Part shown: piece by piece, positions 8,080 to 17,593 of the stretch
Position numbering within the stretch: the first letter of the stretch is position 1
Layout of the letters: each line of letters starts with the position of its first letter
Origin: Pleurocapsa sp. CCALA 161
GTDB taxonomy: Bacteria; Cyanobacteriota; Cyanobacteriia; Cyanobacteriales; Xenococcaceae
DNA length: 64,000 bases
Assembly (NCBI RefSeq): GCF_003003995.1
Contig: NZ_PVWF01000010.1
Span: 1 to 64,000, forward strand
Reading direction: 5' to 3'
Notes under the pieces: generated by a model
Told to the model about the DNA's origin: nothing
The model's input: only the letters and a program-made list of their open reading frames with translations
Databases searched by the model: none
Program-made: the position numbers and the translations under genes

Positions 8080-9414
8080 ATGGCAGAAATAAATAACTTA
8101 CCACCAGCGAGTATTGAGGCGGAAGAAGCAATCCTGGGTGGCATTCTGTTCGATCCTGAAGCAATTACCAGGGTGGCGGAACTAGTCGTTAAAGATGCTT
8201 TTTATGTTAAGGCACATCAAGAGATCTATTACGCTGCATTGTGTCTCAATGCCAAGGGCAAACCAACGGATTTTATCTCTGTTAGTACATATTTAAGCGA
8301 TCGCGATTTACTCGAACAGGTGGGTGGGACAACTAAGTTGGCGCAGTTACTTAACCGCACAGTGTCAGCGGTTAATGTGGATCGTTATGCCAACTTGATC
8401 ATGGAAAAATATGTCCGTCGTCAGTTGATTACATCAGGGCATGAAATTGTCGATCTAGGATACGATAATACTTCAGAATTAGAAGTTGTCTTAGACGCTG
8501 CGGAACAGAAAATATTTCGTCTCACTCAAGAACGTCCTCAAGAGGGTTTAATTTCTATCGCCGAAACTTTGATCAATACTTTTAATACGATTGAAGAACT
8601 ACACCAGGAAACGGCTTTACCTGGTATCCCTTCTGGCTATTATGATTTAGATGCCATGACCAGTGGTTTTAGTCGTTCTGACCTAATTATTATTGCGGGT
8701 AGACCATCAATGGGAAAAACGGCTTTTGCCTTATGTGTCGCTTCTAATATTGCGAGGAATTCTGAGTTACCCATTGCCGTTTTTAGTTTAGAAATGTCGC
8801 GGGAACAGTTAACTCAAAGACTATTATCTGCTGAGGCGAGAATTCCTAGTAACCGTCTGCGTTCGGGGAGAATTGCCCAAAACGAGTTTGGACAGCTAAT
8901 TGATGGCGTAGAAAGACTTTCGGAACTGCCGATTTATATTGACGATACGGCTAACTTAACGGTAATGCAGATGCGATCGCAAGTACGTCGTCTCCAAGCG
9001 CAGCAAAAAGATCCTCTGGGTTTAGTGATGATTGATTATCTTCAATTAATGGAAGGGGGAGATAATGACAACCGCGTACAGCAGCTATCAAAAATGACAC
9101 GCAGTCTAAAGGGTTTAGCCAGAGAGTTAAACGTACCGATTGTGGCATTGTCTCAGTTAAGCCGAGGAGTGGAACAAAGAACCAATAAACGCCCAATGCT
9201 GTCTGATTTACGTGAGTCAGGATCAATTGAGCAAGATGCGGATCTTGTCATGATGATCTATCGGGATGAATATTATAATCCTGACACCCCAGACAGAGGC
9301 ATCACAGAAGTAAGTATCGTTAAACATCGTAATGGCCCTGTCGGCACAATTAAGCTGTTGTTCAACGCCGAATTAACTAGATTTGAAAGTCTAGCTCAAC
9401 CTGGTAAATATTAA
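8080..9414 (+). CDS. dnaB: Replicative DNA helicase DnaB
   Basis: DnaB is the hexameric ring helicase that unwinds DNA 5' to 3' at the replication fork. The 444-aa protein has the N-terminal primase-interaction domain (PPASIEAEEAILGGIL), the linker helix and the RecA-like ATPase domain with Walker A GRPSMGKT (near residue 207), the SLEMSREQL motif H1a, Walker B LVMIDYLQLM and the LSQLSRGVE motif H3 followed by SDLRESGSIEQDAD. Length is normal and no intein interrupts it, though dnaB is often intein-bearing in cyanobacteria. rplI, a common upstream partner, is absent. Confidence 0.98.
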   Translation: MAEINNLPPASIEAEEAILGGILFDPEAITRVAELVVKDAFYVKAHQEIYYAALCLNAKGKPTDFISVSTYLSDRDLLEQVGGTTKLAQLLNRTVSAVNVDRYANLIMEKYVRRQLITSGHEIVDLGYDNTSELEVVLDAAEQKIFRLTQERPQEGLISIAETLINTFNTIEELHQETALPGIPSGYYDLDAMTSGFSRSDLIIIAGRPSMGKTAFALCVASNIARNSELPIAVFSLEMSREQLTQRLLSAEARIPSNRLRSGRIAQNEFGQLIDGVERLSELPIYIDDTANLTVMQMRSQVRRLQAQQKDPLGLVMIDYLQLMEGGDNDNRVQQLSKMTRSLKGLARELNVPIVALSQLSRGVEQRTNKRPMLSDLRESGSIEQDADLVMMIYRDEYYNPDTPDRGITEVSIVKHRNGPVGTIKLLFNAELTRFESLAQPGKY

Positions 9415-9540
9415 TTAGTCTTAATTACTTAATTAGTCGTGTAAAATGAATTTCCTGGTGGAAAATTTTAGCTAAAATTCAGCCTGATTGAGTAGATATG
9501 TGACTTAATAAAGTAAGGTGAATTTAGATTCTAAGAGAAA

Positions 9541-9726
9541 ATGATGGAAGGACAAGGCGTAAAGATCGGTAGTACCGCAATTATTTGGAGTTTAGCAACT
9601 GGAATGATGGCGATCTCAATTCCTATCGTTAAAATGACCGAAACGGGGATTATTTTGCCTGTAGCGGTAGTTATTGGAGTCAGTTTAAGCACGATCGCTA
9701 TTTGGTTAAGCAGTTGGTTTTCTTAA
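9541..9726 (+). CDS. Small two-helix membrane protein, cyanobacterial hypothetical (61 aa)
   Basis: Product of 61 aa with two hydrophobic segments (about residues 9-27 and 37-58, the latter ILPVAVVIGVSLSTIAIWL) separated by a short KMTETG turn; both ends probably on the same side of the membrane. It resembles short conserved membrane proteins of cyanobacteria, but I cannot name a function. It lies 126 bp after dnaB on the same strand. The short hairpin ACGAGC-GAA-GCTCGT at 9727-9741 follows the stop codon without a T-run. Confidence 0.65.
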   Translation: MMEGQGVKIGSTAIIWSLATGMMAISIPIVKMTETGIILPVAVVIGVSLSTIAIWLSSWFS

Positions 9727-9997
9727 ACGAGCGAAGCTCGTAGCTGTAGGCTATAAGCTTAATCAAAAGTTGATTTGGACTACTCTTGATTCAAAACTCT
9801 TCATCTCTTCAAGATAGAAGAGGGGACTTAAACCCGTTTAGCTTAGAGCTTAGAGCTTTTGTTAAACTCTTTCAGAATGAGGTTTGGTATTATAAATTTA
9901 GCCAACTCAGGACAATCGCGCTAGCTAAACTAGCTGCCAACCACAAATCGAGTTGTTTATCATCAAGTCATCCGCTAAGTCTAGAGAATATAAGTTA

Positions 9998-10756
9998 ATG
10001 ATCTCTGCCACTGCTAAAGTACCTAGTTTCAACCTATCTCAAGTCAATCAACAATTAGAAAATGCTGAAGCTTCATCAATAGTGGAGTGGAGTGCCGAAA
10101 CCTTTGGTGACGGCTTGGTCATGAGTACTAGCTTTGGTATTCAAGCAGCAGTAATGCTTCATTTGGTGACTAGAATTGTTCCTAAGATTCCAGTAATTTG
10201 GGTGGATACAGGCTATTTACCACCCGAAACTTATAAGTTCGCCGAAAATTTAGCTACCAGATTAGAGCTTAATCTGAAGGTATATCAGTCAACCATGTCT
10301 CCCGCTCGTATGGAGGCAATCCACGGTAAGCTTTGGGAACAAGATGATGTGGAAGCTTTTAATTACTACGATCGCATCCGCAAAGTTGAACCGATGCAGC
10401 GCGCATTACAAGAATTACAGGCTACTGCTTGGTTGGCTGGGTTACGTCGCGATCAAACTTCCCATCGTGAAGGTTTAAACAGAATCGATCGCCAAAACGA
10501 TCTGTATAAAATTCATCCCATTTTAGATTGGAATGCCAAAGATATTTATTTATATCTGCTTAAGTATGATTTGCCCTATCACCCATTCTTCGATCAAGGT
10601 TATGTTACCGTTGGCGACTGGCATTCTAGTCGCCCATTCACTACCGACGATCATAATGCCAGAGATACCCGTTTTCGTGGCTTAAAACAAGAATGTGGCT
10701 TACATCTGCCTCAAACTAAGGCAGAGGAAGAGAGTCTTAATTCTAGTAGTCTTTAA
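9998..10756 (+). CDS. cysH: Phosphoadenosine phosphosulfate (PAPS) reductase
   Basis: CysH reduces activated sulfate to sulfite with thioredoxin as donor, in assimilatory sulfate reduction. From ATG at 9998 the product is 252 aa; the longer frame from TTG at 9953 adds 15 unconvincing residues. Motifs: [14 protein letters not shown] (adenylyl-binding loop), [24 protein letters not shown] and the C-terminal catalytic ECGLH, which holds the only cysteine visible. The CC...CxxC cysteines of Fe-S-type APS reductases are absent, so PAPS is the expected substrate. CysQ, which removes the by-product PAP, is encoded at 18498-19364. Confidence 0.96.
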   Translation: MISATAKVPSFNLSQVNQQLENAEASSIVEWSAETFGDGLVMSTSFGIQAAVMLHLVTRIVPKIPVIWVDTGYLPPETYKFAENLATRLELNLKVYQSTMSPARMEAIHGKLWEQDDVEAFNYYDRIRKVEPMQRALQELQATAWLAGLRRDQTSHREGLNRIDRQNDLYKIHPILDWNAKDIYLYLLKYDLPYHPFFDQGYVTVGDWHSSRPFTTDDHNARDTRFRGLKQECGLHLPQTKAEEESLNSSSL

Positions 10757-10914
10757 CCTTGCCGTTCCTACTATTTTAATCTGTTAACGTAGCGTATTTA
10801 TTCTTCGTTTTCAAGCGATCGCCACCTCTTCTTTAATTACAAAAAGAGCGTGCGATCGCCAAGCTATAATCTTTTTTAATTGGTTACTGATAACAGCTAG
10901 TCAAAAGATAAACT

Positions 10915-11748
10915 TTAAGGCAAAATTGTCGCGTAGGCGGTGTTTTCTGGCTCTAATAACTGCTCATCCAGCAGATCGATATATACGTTCATATTGTTTA
11001 ATTCAATAGCACCAAATACTGTAGCAAAAGCCGTGTCTGCCGCGTCTTTTCCCGTACCAATCCGCACTAGTCCATTAGTAGGCGCAAGACGAGTAGCATC
11101 AAATAAATACCATTGACCACCCAAATAAGCTTCAAAACAGGCATGAAAATCGGGTGGCTGTAACTGCCAGGCATAGGCAGAGACAAATCGAGCGGGAATG
11201 CTTAAAGCTCGACAAAAAGCAATTCCTAAATGAGCAAAATCTCGACATACGCCTACTCTTTCACTCGCCGTATCATAGGCTGAAGTTTGAGAGTCACTGC
11301 TTCCTGAAAGATAATCAATTTTATGATAAATCCAGTCGCAAATGGCTTGGACTCTTGCATACCCAGATTCACCGTTGCCAAATTCGTCTTGAGCTAACTT
11401 CATCAGGCGATCGCTTTGGCAATAGCGGGAAGGATATAAATAAGGAATAATCTCCAGAGGCAATTGATCGACAGAGGTTTCTTGAATTTTAGTTGTCTGA
11501 TCAACGCGATGAGATAAATCTACGGTTGCCTGATAGTCGATAACTAGTTTTCCTGTCGGCGCAATTAGGCGAAAATAGCTGTTTTCATGATCTGAGTCGA
11601 TATATTCTTCTATCTCATATTCAGGAGTGATTTTGAGATTTTGCCCTAAAATTTGCTGATACTCATTTGCTAAAACTCGAATATTGAAAATGAAAGTACT
11701 GCTACTAAAAAGATTGTAGTCTAGGTGGCAGCCAAGTTTAAACTTCAT
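10915..11748 (-). CDS. Transglutaminase-like cysteine peptidase superfamily protein
   Basis: The 277-aa protein has an N-terminal beta-rich domain typical of bacterial transglutaminase-like proteins and then the core: GVCRDFAHLGIAFCRALSIP (catalytic Cys near residue 168), ARFVSAYAW, DFHACFEAYLGG (catalytic His) and WYLFDATR (Asp), giving a complete Cys-His-Asp triad. No signal peptide is seen, so it is probably cytosolic. Bacterial members act as peptidases or amidases; the substrate here is unknown. It stands alone, divergent from csbD across a 416-bp gap. Confidence 0.88.
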   Translation of the reverse strand: MKFKLGCHLDYNLFSSSTFIFNIRVLANEYQQILGQNLKITPEYEIEEYIDSDHENSYFRLIAPTGKLVIDYQATVDLSHRVDQTTKIQETSVDQLPLEIIPYLYPSRYCQSDRLMKLAQDEFGNGESGYARVQAICDWIYHKIDYLSGSSDSQTSAYDTASERVGVCRDFAHLGIAFCRALSIPARFVSAYAWQLQPPDFHACFEAYLGGQWYLFDATRLAPTNGLVRIGTGKDAADTAFATVFGAIELNNMNVYIDLLDEQLLEPENTAYATILP

Positions 11749-12164
11749 AATGTTTAGTTGATATTAATATTTTTATGTATTGTGTATTTTCCTCTAAAAA
11801 CTGTCCTTTTGTTTTAGTTTATCAAGGTTAAAAGATAAAGTTTAAAAACTAAGGGTATTTAAAGTCAAAAGTCTTAAAGTCAAAAGCCAAAACTTGCTAA
11901 TTGCTACCTACGAAATTAAGCTTCAATTCAGCTATTTTCAGTCTATGAAGGGTGATTTGCCAAAACATCTATCAAGAGAATGAGTATACATAATTAATGT
12001 CAACAAATATCCATGATTACTGACAAACTCAAACTAAATTTTTCTTCAAATAAAATCTACTAATTATTTAAAAATAGCTATTCAAATCCATCAAAAGATG
12101 GATATACTTCACTGCTTAAGGTAGATATACTAATGACAATTTTAATATAGGGAGATTAATTTTC
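11749..12164. other. Divergent intergenic region with no gene seen
   Basis: AT-rich region between the transglutaminase-like gene and csbD. It contains an imperfect duplication (AAAGTCAAAAG at about 11862 and 11876) and the csbD ribosome-binding site AGGGAG (12149-12154). I see no ORF, RNA gene or terminator. Confidence 0.6.
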
Positions 12165-12350
12165 ATGAGCATAGAAGACCGTCTGAACGCTACTGCCAAA
12201 AATATTGAAGGCAAGGTACAAGAGGCTGTAGGAGAAGTAACAGGAAATCCTCAAGATAAAGCCGAAGGTCAGCAAAAGCAGGCAGAAGCTCAAGTTGAAC
12301 ATAGCGTTGAAAACGTCAAAGATGATCTAAAAAAAGCGATCGATGGATGA
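12165..12350 (+). CDS. CsbD family stress-response protein
   Basis: A 61-aa, highly charged, cysteine-free helical protein with the CsbD repeat pattern: LNATAKNIEGKVQEAVGEVTG followed by NPQDKAEGQQKQAEAQ. CsbD is a sigma-B-controlled general stress protein in Bacillus; cyanobacterial members are also stress-induced, but the molecular role is unknown. The start is supported by AGGGAG 10 nt upstream. A strong terminator follows at 12380-12415, so the gene is a single transcription unit. Confidence 0.93.
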   Translation: MSIEDRLNATAKNIEGKVQEAVGEVTGNPQDKAEGQQKQAEAQVEHSVENVKDDLKKAIDG

Positions 12351-12379
12351 TTTTGCTTAATTAGTTATTCATGGTGAGG

Positions 12380-12415
12380 GGAAGTTTATTGTAGTTAAGC
12401 TTCCTTTATTTTTTT
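12380..12415 (+). terminator. Rho-independent terminator of csbD
   Basis: GGAAGTTTA (12380-12388), a 7-nt loop, then TAAGCTTCC (12396-12404) form a 9-bp stem with one G-U pair, followed by TTTATTTTTTT. Confidence 0.85.
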
Positions 12416-12543
12416 AAGCAGAATGAATTTAGTATAAGGCGATCGCCATACGGCAAACTGGAAGTTTATTTTCTAAAATATAAAGAACACTTTACATTTC
12501 TTGATATTCTTTCTGAACAGGATTGCTTAAAAACACAACTACC

Positions 12544-14028
12544 ATGACCAATACTATTGCTCAAACAACCAATAGCCAACCCTATAATCTTGAAGAATGG
12601 AGGCGGGGTTATGATTCCCAGCCCAACGAATATGAATACGAAATTACGGACATTGAAGGTGAAATTCCTGTCGAATTATCAGGAACTCTGTTTCGTAATG
12701 GGCCAGGCTTACTAGATATTGGTGGTTCGGCAATTCATCATCCTTTTGACGGTGATGGTATGATTAGCGCCTTTTCGTTTAAAAATGGCAAAGCACATTA
12801 CCGTAATCGCTTTGTGCAAACCGAGGCTTATGTTAAAGAGAAAGACGCGGGAAAAATTCTCTATCGGGGTGTATTTGGGACGCAAAAACCTGGAGGACTT
12901 TTTAGTAATATCTTTGACTTTCAGCTGAAAAATATTGCTAATACAGGAGTAATTTATTGGGGCGGAAAGCTTTTGGCACTTTGGGAAGCAGCAGAACCTC
13001 ATCGCTTAGATCCTAAGACATTAGAAACTATGGGGATTGATTATCTTGACGGTGTTTTATCTCCAGGAGATGCTTTTGCAGCACATCCTTGGATAGATCC
13101 CAGCTGCGAATTCGACAATGGCGCACCCTGTTTGGTTAACTTTCGAGTCGATCCAGGGCTTTCGAGTAAAATTACTCTGTTTGAATTTGCCCCTGATGGT
13201 CAGTTATTGCGTCGTCATGCCCATAGTGTTCCTGGATTTTCCTTTATCCACGACTTTATCATTACTCCCCACTACGCGATCTTTTTTCAAAATCCAGTTA
13301 ACTTTAATCCTCTTCCTTTTCTGTTGGGAATGCGTGGCGCGGGAGAATGCGTCGAGTTTCAACCCCATAAACCCACTAACGTAATTGTAATTCCTCGCGA
13401 TCCTCAGAACAAAGAAATTAAGACCTTTAGCGTTGAATCAGGCTTTGTCTTCCATCATGCTAATGCTTTTGAGCAAGATAACCAAATTCTCGTTGATTCC
13501 ATTACCTATCAAACCTTGCCCCAGGTACAGCCCAATTCTAATTATAAAGAAGTAGATTTCGACAGTCTCGATCCTGGTCAACTGTGGCGATTTAAGCTCA
13601 ATTTTGATAATGGTACTGTTGAACGAGAGATGTTAGAGAGTCGCTGCTGTGAATTTCCTACCCATAACCCGAATCAGGTTGGTCGAAAATATCGCTATTT
13701 ATATATTGGTGCTGCTGCTAATGAAAATGGGCGAAACGCTCCACTACAGGCAATTTTAAAACTAGATCTAGAGACGGGAGCAAGACAACTGCATTCTTTT
13801 GCTTCTAGCGGATATACTAGCGAACCAATTTTCGTCCCCAAACCTCACGCTGAATCAGAAGATGCTGGCTGGGTCTTAACTTTAGTTTATGACGGGAGCA
13901 AACACCGTTCAACCTTAGCTATCTTAGATGGAGAAGATTTAGCAGGAAAAGCGATCGCCTTATTACATCTTAAGCATCATGTTCCTTATGGACTACACGG
14001 GAGTTGGTGCGATCGAGTCTTTATTTAA
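12544..14028 (+). CDS. Carotenoid oxygenase (apocarotenoid cleavage dioxygenase family)
   Basis: A 494-aa non-haem iron enzyme of the RPE65/carotenoid-cleavage family; the ATG at 12544 is preferred to the in-frame TTG at 12523. The four iron-binding histidines lie in AAHPWIDP, FIHDFIITP, FHHANAF and the C-terminal LHGSW, and the family motif GTLFRNGPGLLDIGG is near residue 48. Enzymes of this family cleave carotenoids or apocarotenoids with O2 to give aldehydes such as retinal; similarity in layout to the Synechocystis apocarotenoid oxygenase is likely but the exact substrate is not deducible. There is no signal peptide. It is monocistronic. Confidence 0.94.
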   Translation: MTNTIAQTTNSQPYNLEEWRRGYDSQPNEYEYEITDIEGEIPVELSGTLFRNGPGLLDIGGSAIHHPFDGDGMISAFSFKNGKAHYRNRFVQTEAYVKEKDAGKILYRGVFGTQKPGGLFSNIFDFQLKNIANTGVIYWGGKLLALWEAAEPHRLDPKTLETMGIDYLDGVLSPGDAFAAHPWIDPSCEFDNGAPCLVNFRVDPGLSSKITLFEFAPDGQLLRRHAHSVPGFSFIHDFIITPHYAIFFQNPVNFNPLPFLLGMRGAGECVEFQPHKPTNVIVIPRDPQNKEIKTFSVESGFVFHHANAFEQDNQILVDSITYQTLPQVQPNSNYKEVDFDSLDPGQLWRFKLNFDNGTVEREMLESRCCEFPTHNPNQVGRKYRYLYIGAAANENGRNAPLQAILKLDLETGARQLHSFASSGYTSEPIFVPKPHAESEDAGWVLTLVYDGSKHRSTLAILDGEDLAGKAIALLHLKHHVPYGLHGSWCDRVFI

Positions 14029-14105
14029 ACAATCAAAGAGCTTTAAACTACAGTTTTTACCCTTTGGTTGAAATACCTAGAAATTACCTATAAATCTTTA
14101 AAAGT

Positions 14106-14125
14106 CCCCCATTATTTAATGGGGG
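14106..14125. terminator. Hairpin between convergent genes
   Basis: CCCCCATTA-TT-TAATGGGGG is a perfect 9-bp inverted repeat. On the minus strand it is followed by ACTTTTAAAG, so it probably terminates the small gene at 14152-14349 and may also stop read-through from the carotenoid oxygenase gene. Confidence 0.6.
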
Positions 14126-14151
14126 GGGATACATACAAAATAAATACCAAG

Positions 14152-14349
14152 TTAACTGTTTAAGTCATCAAGTTTAGTATCAAAATTAATAATTGCTTTA
14201 CGAGGCAATAAACTTACAATAAAATGATTTAGATTAGTTTTCAACTGCTTACTACTGCTACGATAAGGCTGAGGCAGAAACAGATCTCCTGCAATTAAAT
14301 AAATAATTAACACGGTAAAACAGAACTCTACAAAAAGTTTCCAGCGCAT
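14152..14349 (-). CDS. Small membrane-anchored protein, cyanobacterial hypothetical (65 aa)
   Basis: One N-terminal transmembrane helix (about residues 6-22, FVEFCFTVLIIYLIAG) is followed by a basic, soluble tail (SSSKQLKTNLNHFIVSLLP). An AAGGA motif sits just before the ATG at 14349. It resembles a family of short single-helix proteins conserved in cyanobacteria, without known function. A hairpin terminator at 14106-14125 lies just downstream. Confidence 0.6.
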   Translation of the reverse strand: MRWKLFVEFCFTVLIIYLIAGDLFLPQPYRSSSKQLKTNLNHFIVSLLPRKAIINFDTKLDDLNS

Positions 14350-14590
14350 TTTCCTTAAGCCAAATTGTAAGATTAATTATCCAAAATAGACAAGTCAGAC
14401 CTCTACTTTTGAGTAGTGGACTCATTTAAAAAATGAAGACTTGATAAATTAGAATTGCTATTAATCTCAGTTTAATCACTCTAGCCACTCAACAACTTCC
14501 GTATTCTTGCTAATCTTTTCTTGAATCTAATTTTATTGACCTAAATCAATCATTTTAAATATCTATATTTCTATTTATTACCAACAAAAA

Positions 14591-14614
14591 CCGCCTCAGA
14601 ACAACTAGAGGCGG
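14591..14614 (-). terminator. Terminator of the BI-1 family gene
   Basis: CCGCCTC (14591-14597) pairs with GAGGCGG (14608-14614). On the minus strand the stem is followed by TTTTTGTT, a standard intrinsic terminator 30 bp after the stop codon at 14646. Confidence 0.9.
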
Positions 14615-14645
14615 ATTAATATAATTATTTAATTTCTAGCAACAA

Positions 14646-15374
14646 CTAGTCGCGACTATTAATTGCGATCAATAGTCGGAGAATAAATATAAAGAGGTTG
14701 ATGTAGGTTAGGTACATCGAAAGCGCCGCAGGTAAATATTGCTCGTCGGTATAGGTACGAGGGAGAACATAAAAGTCTACTACCGCTACTCCAGCAAATA
14801 TGGCTACTCCCACACCCGAGATCGCAACTTCAAGCCAGCTTGGCGTGTATACACCAAAAACAGAAAAAAGTAATTGTCCGATTAAAACAACGAACAATGC
14901 CATCACGCCCAAACGGACTGTCTGCGCTAAAGCTAAACCATCTTCTTCTGATAGGTTAGAGCCAATTTTACGACCCACAATAAAAGTTACACCACAACCT
15001 AGGGCTGCAATACCGACTCCCTGAATACCCACTCCAGAACTACTGAGGGCAAGATAAACAATACCACTCAAGGTATAGCCTGAAAGCAAACTATAAAGAG
15101 CAAGTAAAGGTAAGGCAGTGGTATTGTTTCCCTGACTGGCAACTCCACGGGCAACAAAAAAGAGAACCAATTCGGCGATCATCGCCCCAATAAAGGTGGG
15201 CATGAATAAGTCGGGGCGAGCAGCAATTACGCCCAAGCCACCGTAAGTACCTAAAGCGGTTAAAACTAAACCCCCGCCAAGATAAGGTAGCGCATTGGTA
15301 ATAACATTAGGGCCAAGGACTGCCTGTCCTTTAACCTCCTGCATCGCCTTTTTAAAGTTACTAGTATTACTCAT
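14646..15374 (-). CDS. Bax inhibitor-1 (BI-1/YccA/TMBIM) family membrane protein
   Basis: A 242-aa, seven-helix integral membrane protein. After a short hydrophilic N-terminus, hydrophobic segments follow almost without loops, and the C-terminus has the family hallmark ALSMYLTYINLFIFILRLL. The aspartate in AVVDFYV lies at the position of the di-aspartyl pH sensor region in bacterial homologues such as YetJ. Family members are proton-sensitive calcium leak channels or modulators of membrane proteases; in cyanobacteria the role is not established. The FtsH-type protease gene begins 407 bp upstream in the divergent direction, notable because E. coli YccA is an FtsH substrate and inhibitor. Confidence 0.85.
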   Translation of the reverse strand: MSNTSNFKKAMQEVKGQAVLGPNVITNALPYLGGGLVLTALGTYGGLGVIAARPDLFMPTFIGAMIAELVLFFVARGVASQGNNTTALPLLALYSLLSGYTLSGIVYLALSSSGVGIQGVGIAALGCGVTFIVGRKIGSNLSEEDGLALAQTVRLGVMALFVVLIGQLLFSVFGVYTPSWLEVAISGVGVAIFAGVAVVDFYVLPRTYTDEQYLPAALSMYLTYINLFIFILRLLIAINSRD

Positions 15375-15567
15375 TATTTTTGATTGAGATCTATTTAATT
15401 AGTTTAAGCTTGCTGATTTATTTTGATCTTAATTCAATTAATAATCTTAAGGTGGTGAGAAATTACCGAATCTTTAAACGAGAGAAAATTGTAAGCGATC
15501 GCCATATTTTTCCATTTTGCACAATATGGTATATTTTAAAATCAAGTTTTAGAGTGAATAGTACCTG

Positions 15568-15714
15568 ATGGCAGTCAAAATCACCGAGGTAAACCGATCC
15601 CCAATTAGCGTAACAACCGTATCTGAATTTATTGACCTAGGGAAAAGCCGAAAAAACAGTGTAGCAATCCGTTCTGGTGTAGTTAAAAGAGTTAGCAGAA
15701 GATGTATTCAGTGA
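15568..15714 (+). CDS. Possible small basic protein (48 aa)
   Basis: An open frame from ATG at 15568 would give MAVKITEVNRSPISVTTV..., a 48-aa basic, polar peptide with no hydrophobic segment. No convincing ribosome-binding site precedes it, and I recognise no family, so it may be a chance frame or a gene remnant. It sits in the 406-bp gap before the FtsH gene. The frame at 15380-15568 is less plausible. Confidence 0.25.
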   Translation: MAVKITEVNRSPISVTTVSEFIDLGKSRKNSVAIRSGVVKRVSRRCIQ

Positions 15715-15780
15715 GAAGTTCGCTAGATGGTAATTAATTCTTAAACTTCTTAATGTTGTTTCAACTACTTTACTTCTGAA

Positions 15781-17538
15781 ATGCCAACTCAATCCAGCGC
15801 ACAAACTGCTTACAGTATCTTTGTTAGTCATCTTCAAGCGGGTAAAGTCGAGCAGGTGACAATTAAATCTCGTTTGCTTGAATATCGTCTTAAGGACGAA
15901 TTTGGTGGTCAACGCTATAGCATTCAGAAAACTGGTTCTCAAGCTGATTTAATTAGCTTACTCAATAGTCACAACGTACAATTTGACACGGTTAGCGATA
16001 ATTCAGATACTGCTACTGCTGCTGGTTTAATTACGCTGCTACTTTCTTCTGGGCTATTAGTTGGCGCTTTGGCTTGGCTGGCAAAATTTAGCACCGAAGG
16101 CGGAATAGGTTTGGATATGGGAGTCGGTAAAAGTAACGCCAGAGTATATCAAAAAGGCAAAACTGGGATTACCTTTGCTGATGTTGCAGGGGTAGATGAA
16201 GCAAAACAGGAATTACAAGAAGTAGTAGATTTTCTACAAAACGGGGATAAATACCGCAAAATCGGGGCAAAAATACCCAAAGGAGTACTATTAGTTGGTT
16301 CTCCAGGCACAGGTAAAACTTTACTAGCTAAAGCAGTGGCAGGAGAAGCAGAAGTACCTTTCCTGAGTATGTCTGGTTCGGAATTTGTCGAATTATATGT
16401 TGGCGTAGGTGCATCAAGAGTAAGGGATTTATTCAATAAAGCTAAACGTCAAGCACCCTGTATTATTTTTATTGATGAGCTAGACGCGATCGGCAAATCG
16501 CGGGGGAACAATCCCAACGGGGGCAATGATGAACGAGAACAGACTCTTAATCAGTTATTAACGGAGATGGATGGATTTGATGGTAACGAGGGAGTAATTC
16601 TGCTTGCTGCTACTAATCGTCCCGAAATACTCGATCCTGCTTTACGTCGTCCTGGTAGATTTGACCGACAGGTATTAGTCGATCGCCCTGATAAAAGTGG
16701 CAGAATTGAGATCCTTGGGGTTCATGCTCGTAAGGTAATCTTAGGCGAAGATGTCAATCTAGAAGAAATTGCTGCCCAGACAGCAGGATTTGCGGGGGCA
16801 GATTTGGCAAACTTGGTTAATGAGGCTGCATTGCTAGCTGCACGCCATAACCGTCAAGCAGTCTTGATGGTAGACTTTGGCGAAGCCTTCGAACGGGTAA
16901 TAGCTGGACTAGAAAAGCGATCGCGTGTTCTTACTCTTCGAGAACGTCAAACCGTAGCTTATCATGAAGTTGGTCATGCTTTTGTGGGGGCATTAATGCC
17001 TGGAGGAGATAAGGTTGCGAAGATTTCTATTGTGCCTCGTGGTCTTGGTGCATTGGGCTATACGTTACAAACTCCAGAAGAAGATCGCTTTTTGTTGCTA
17101 GAAGATGAACTACGGGGCAAAATTGCTACTCTTTTAGGTGGAAGGGCAGCAGAATTAGTAGTCTTTAATAAGATTTCTACTGGTGCCAGCGACGACATTC
17201 AAAAAGCCACGGAATTAGCTGAAAAAGCTATAACTCAATATGGTATGAGTACTGTTGGTCCGATCTCCTTTGCCAAAGATGAAGGGCAGTTTTTAAATAG
17301 TTCAACCTCTAGACGTACTGTCAGCGGAGAAGTAACCGCGGAGATAGATCGCCTAGTTCAACAAAGCATCAATCAAGCCTATGAAATAGCGCAAAAGATT
17401 CTAGAACTCAATCGCGATTTACTAGAATCCACTACCCAAACATTGTTAAAGCAGGAAGTGTTAGAAGGTAGCCAGTTAAAAATGATCCTCTCACAGGTTA
17501 AAGCGCCTACAGAGTTAGCAGAATTTTTACAAGGTTAA
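15781..17538 (+). CDS. FtsH-type membrane AAA protease, short N-terminus
   Basis: FtsH proteins are membrane-bound ATP-dependent zinc proteases that degrade damaged membrane proteins. The 585-aa product has an N-terminal extracytoplasmic-type domain, one hydrophobic helix (about residues 80-100), the AAA domain with Walker A GSPGTGKT (from residue 173), Walker [11 protein letters not shown], the SRH segment RRPGRFDRQ, and the protease site HEVGH (residues 395-399). Compared with usual cyanobacterial FtsH (about 610-630 aa, two helices), the first transmembrane helix is missing at the predicted start; in-frame stops precede ATG 15781. It may be a distinct paralogue or have lost its first helix. 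Catalytic parts are intact. Confidence 0.92.
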   Translation: MPTQSSAQTAYSIFVSHLQAGKVEQVTIKSRLLEYRLKDEFGGQRYSIQKTGSQADLISLLNSHNVQFDTVSDNSDTATAAGLITLLLSSGLLVGALAWLAKFSTEGGIGLDMGVGKSNARVYQKGKTGITFADVAGVDEAKQELQEVVDFLQNGDKYRKIGAKIPKGVLLVGSPGTGKTLLAKAVAGEAEVPFLSMSGSEFVELYVGVGASRVRDLFNKAKRQAPCIIFIDELDAIGKSRGNNPNGGNDEREQTLNQLLTEMDGFDGNEGVILLAATNRPEILDPALRRPGRFDRQVLVDRPDKSGRIEILGVHARKVILGEDVNLEEIAAQTAGFAGADLANLVNEAALLAARHNRQAVLMVDFGEAFERVIAGLEKRSRVLTLRERQTVAYHEVGHAFVGALMPGGDKVAKISIVPRGLGALGYTLQTPEEDRFLLLEDELRGKIATLLGGRAAELVVFNKISTGASDDIQKATELAEKAITQYGMSTVGPISFAKDEGQFLNSSTSRRTVSGEVTAEIDRLVQQSINQAYEIAQKILELNRDLLESTTQTLLKQEVLEGSQLKMILSQVKAPTELAEFLQG

Positions 17539-17546
17539 AAATGATC

Positions 17547-17569
17547 GGGGCAAGGCAGTATCTTGCCCC
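17547..17569. repeat. GGGGCAAG...CTTGCCCC hairpin
   Basis: An 8-bp perfect stem with a 7-nt loop just after the ftsH stop codon, between convergent genes. It belongs to the same GGGGC/GCCCC class as 1081-1103 and 20023-20065. No T-run follows, so termination is uncertain. Confidence 0.7.
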
Positions 17570-17593
17570 TACAAATAATCGTACAAATATTTA

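Noticed and set aside
9786-9998. 70-codon frame before cysH
   Set aside because: Overlaps the cysH start, has no ribosome-binding site, and the sequence looks like translated intergenic DNA.
15380-15568. 62-codon frame in the ftsH upstream gap
   Set aside because: Hydrophobic, AT-driven composition without a ribosome-binding site.
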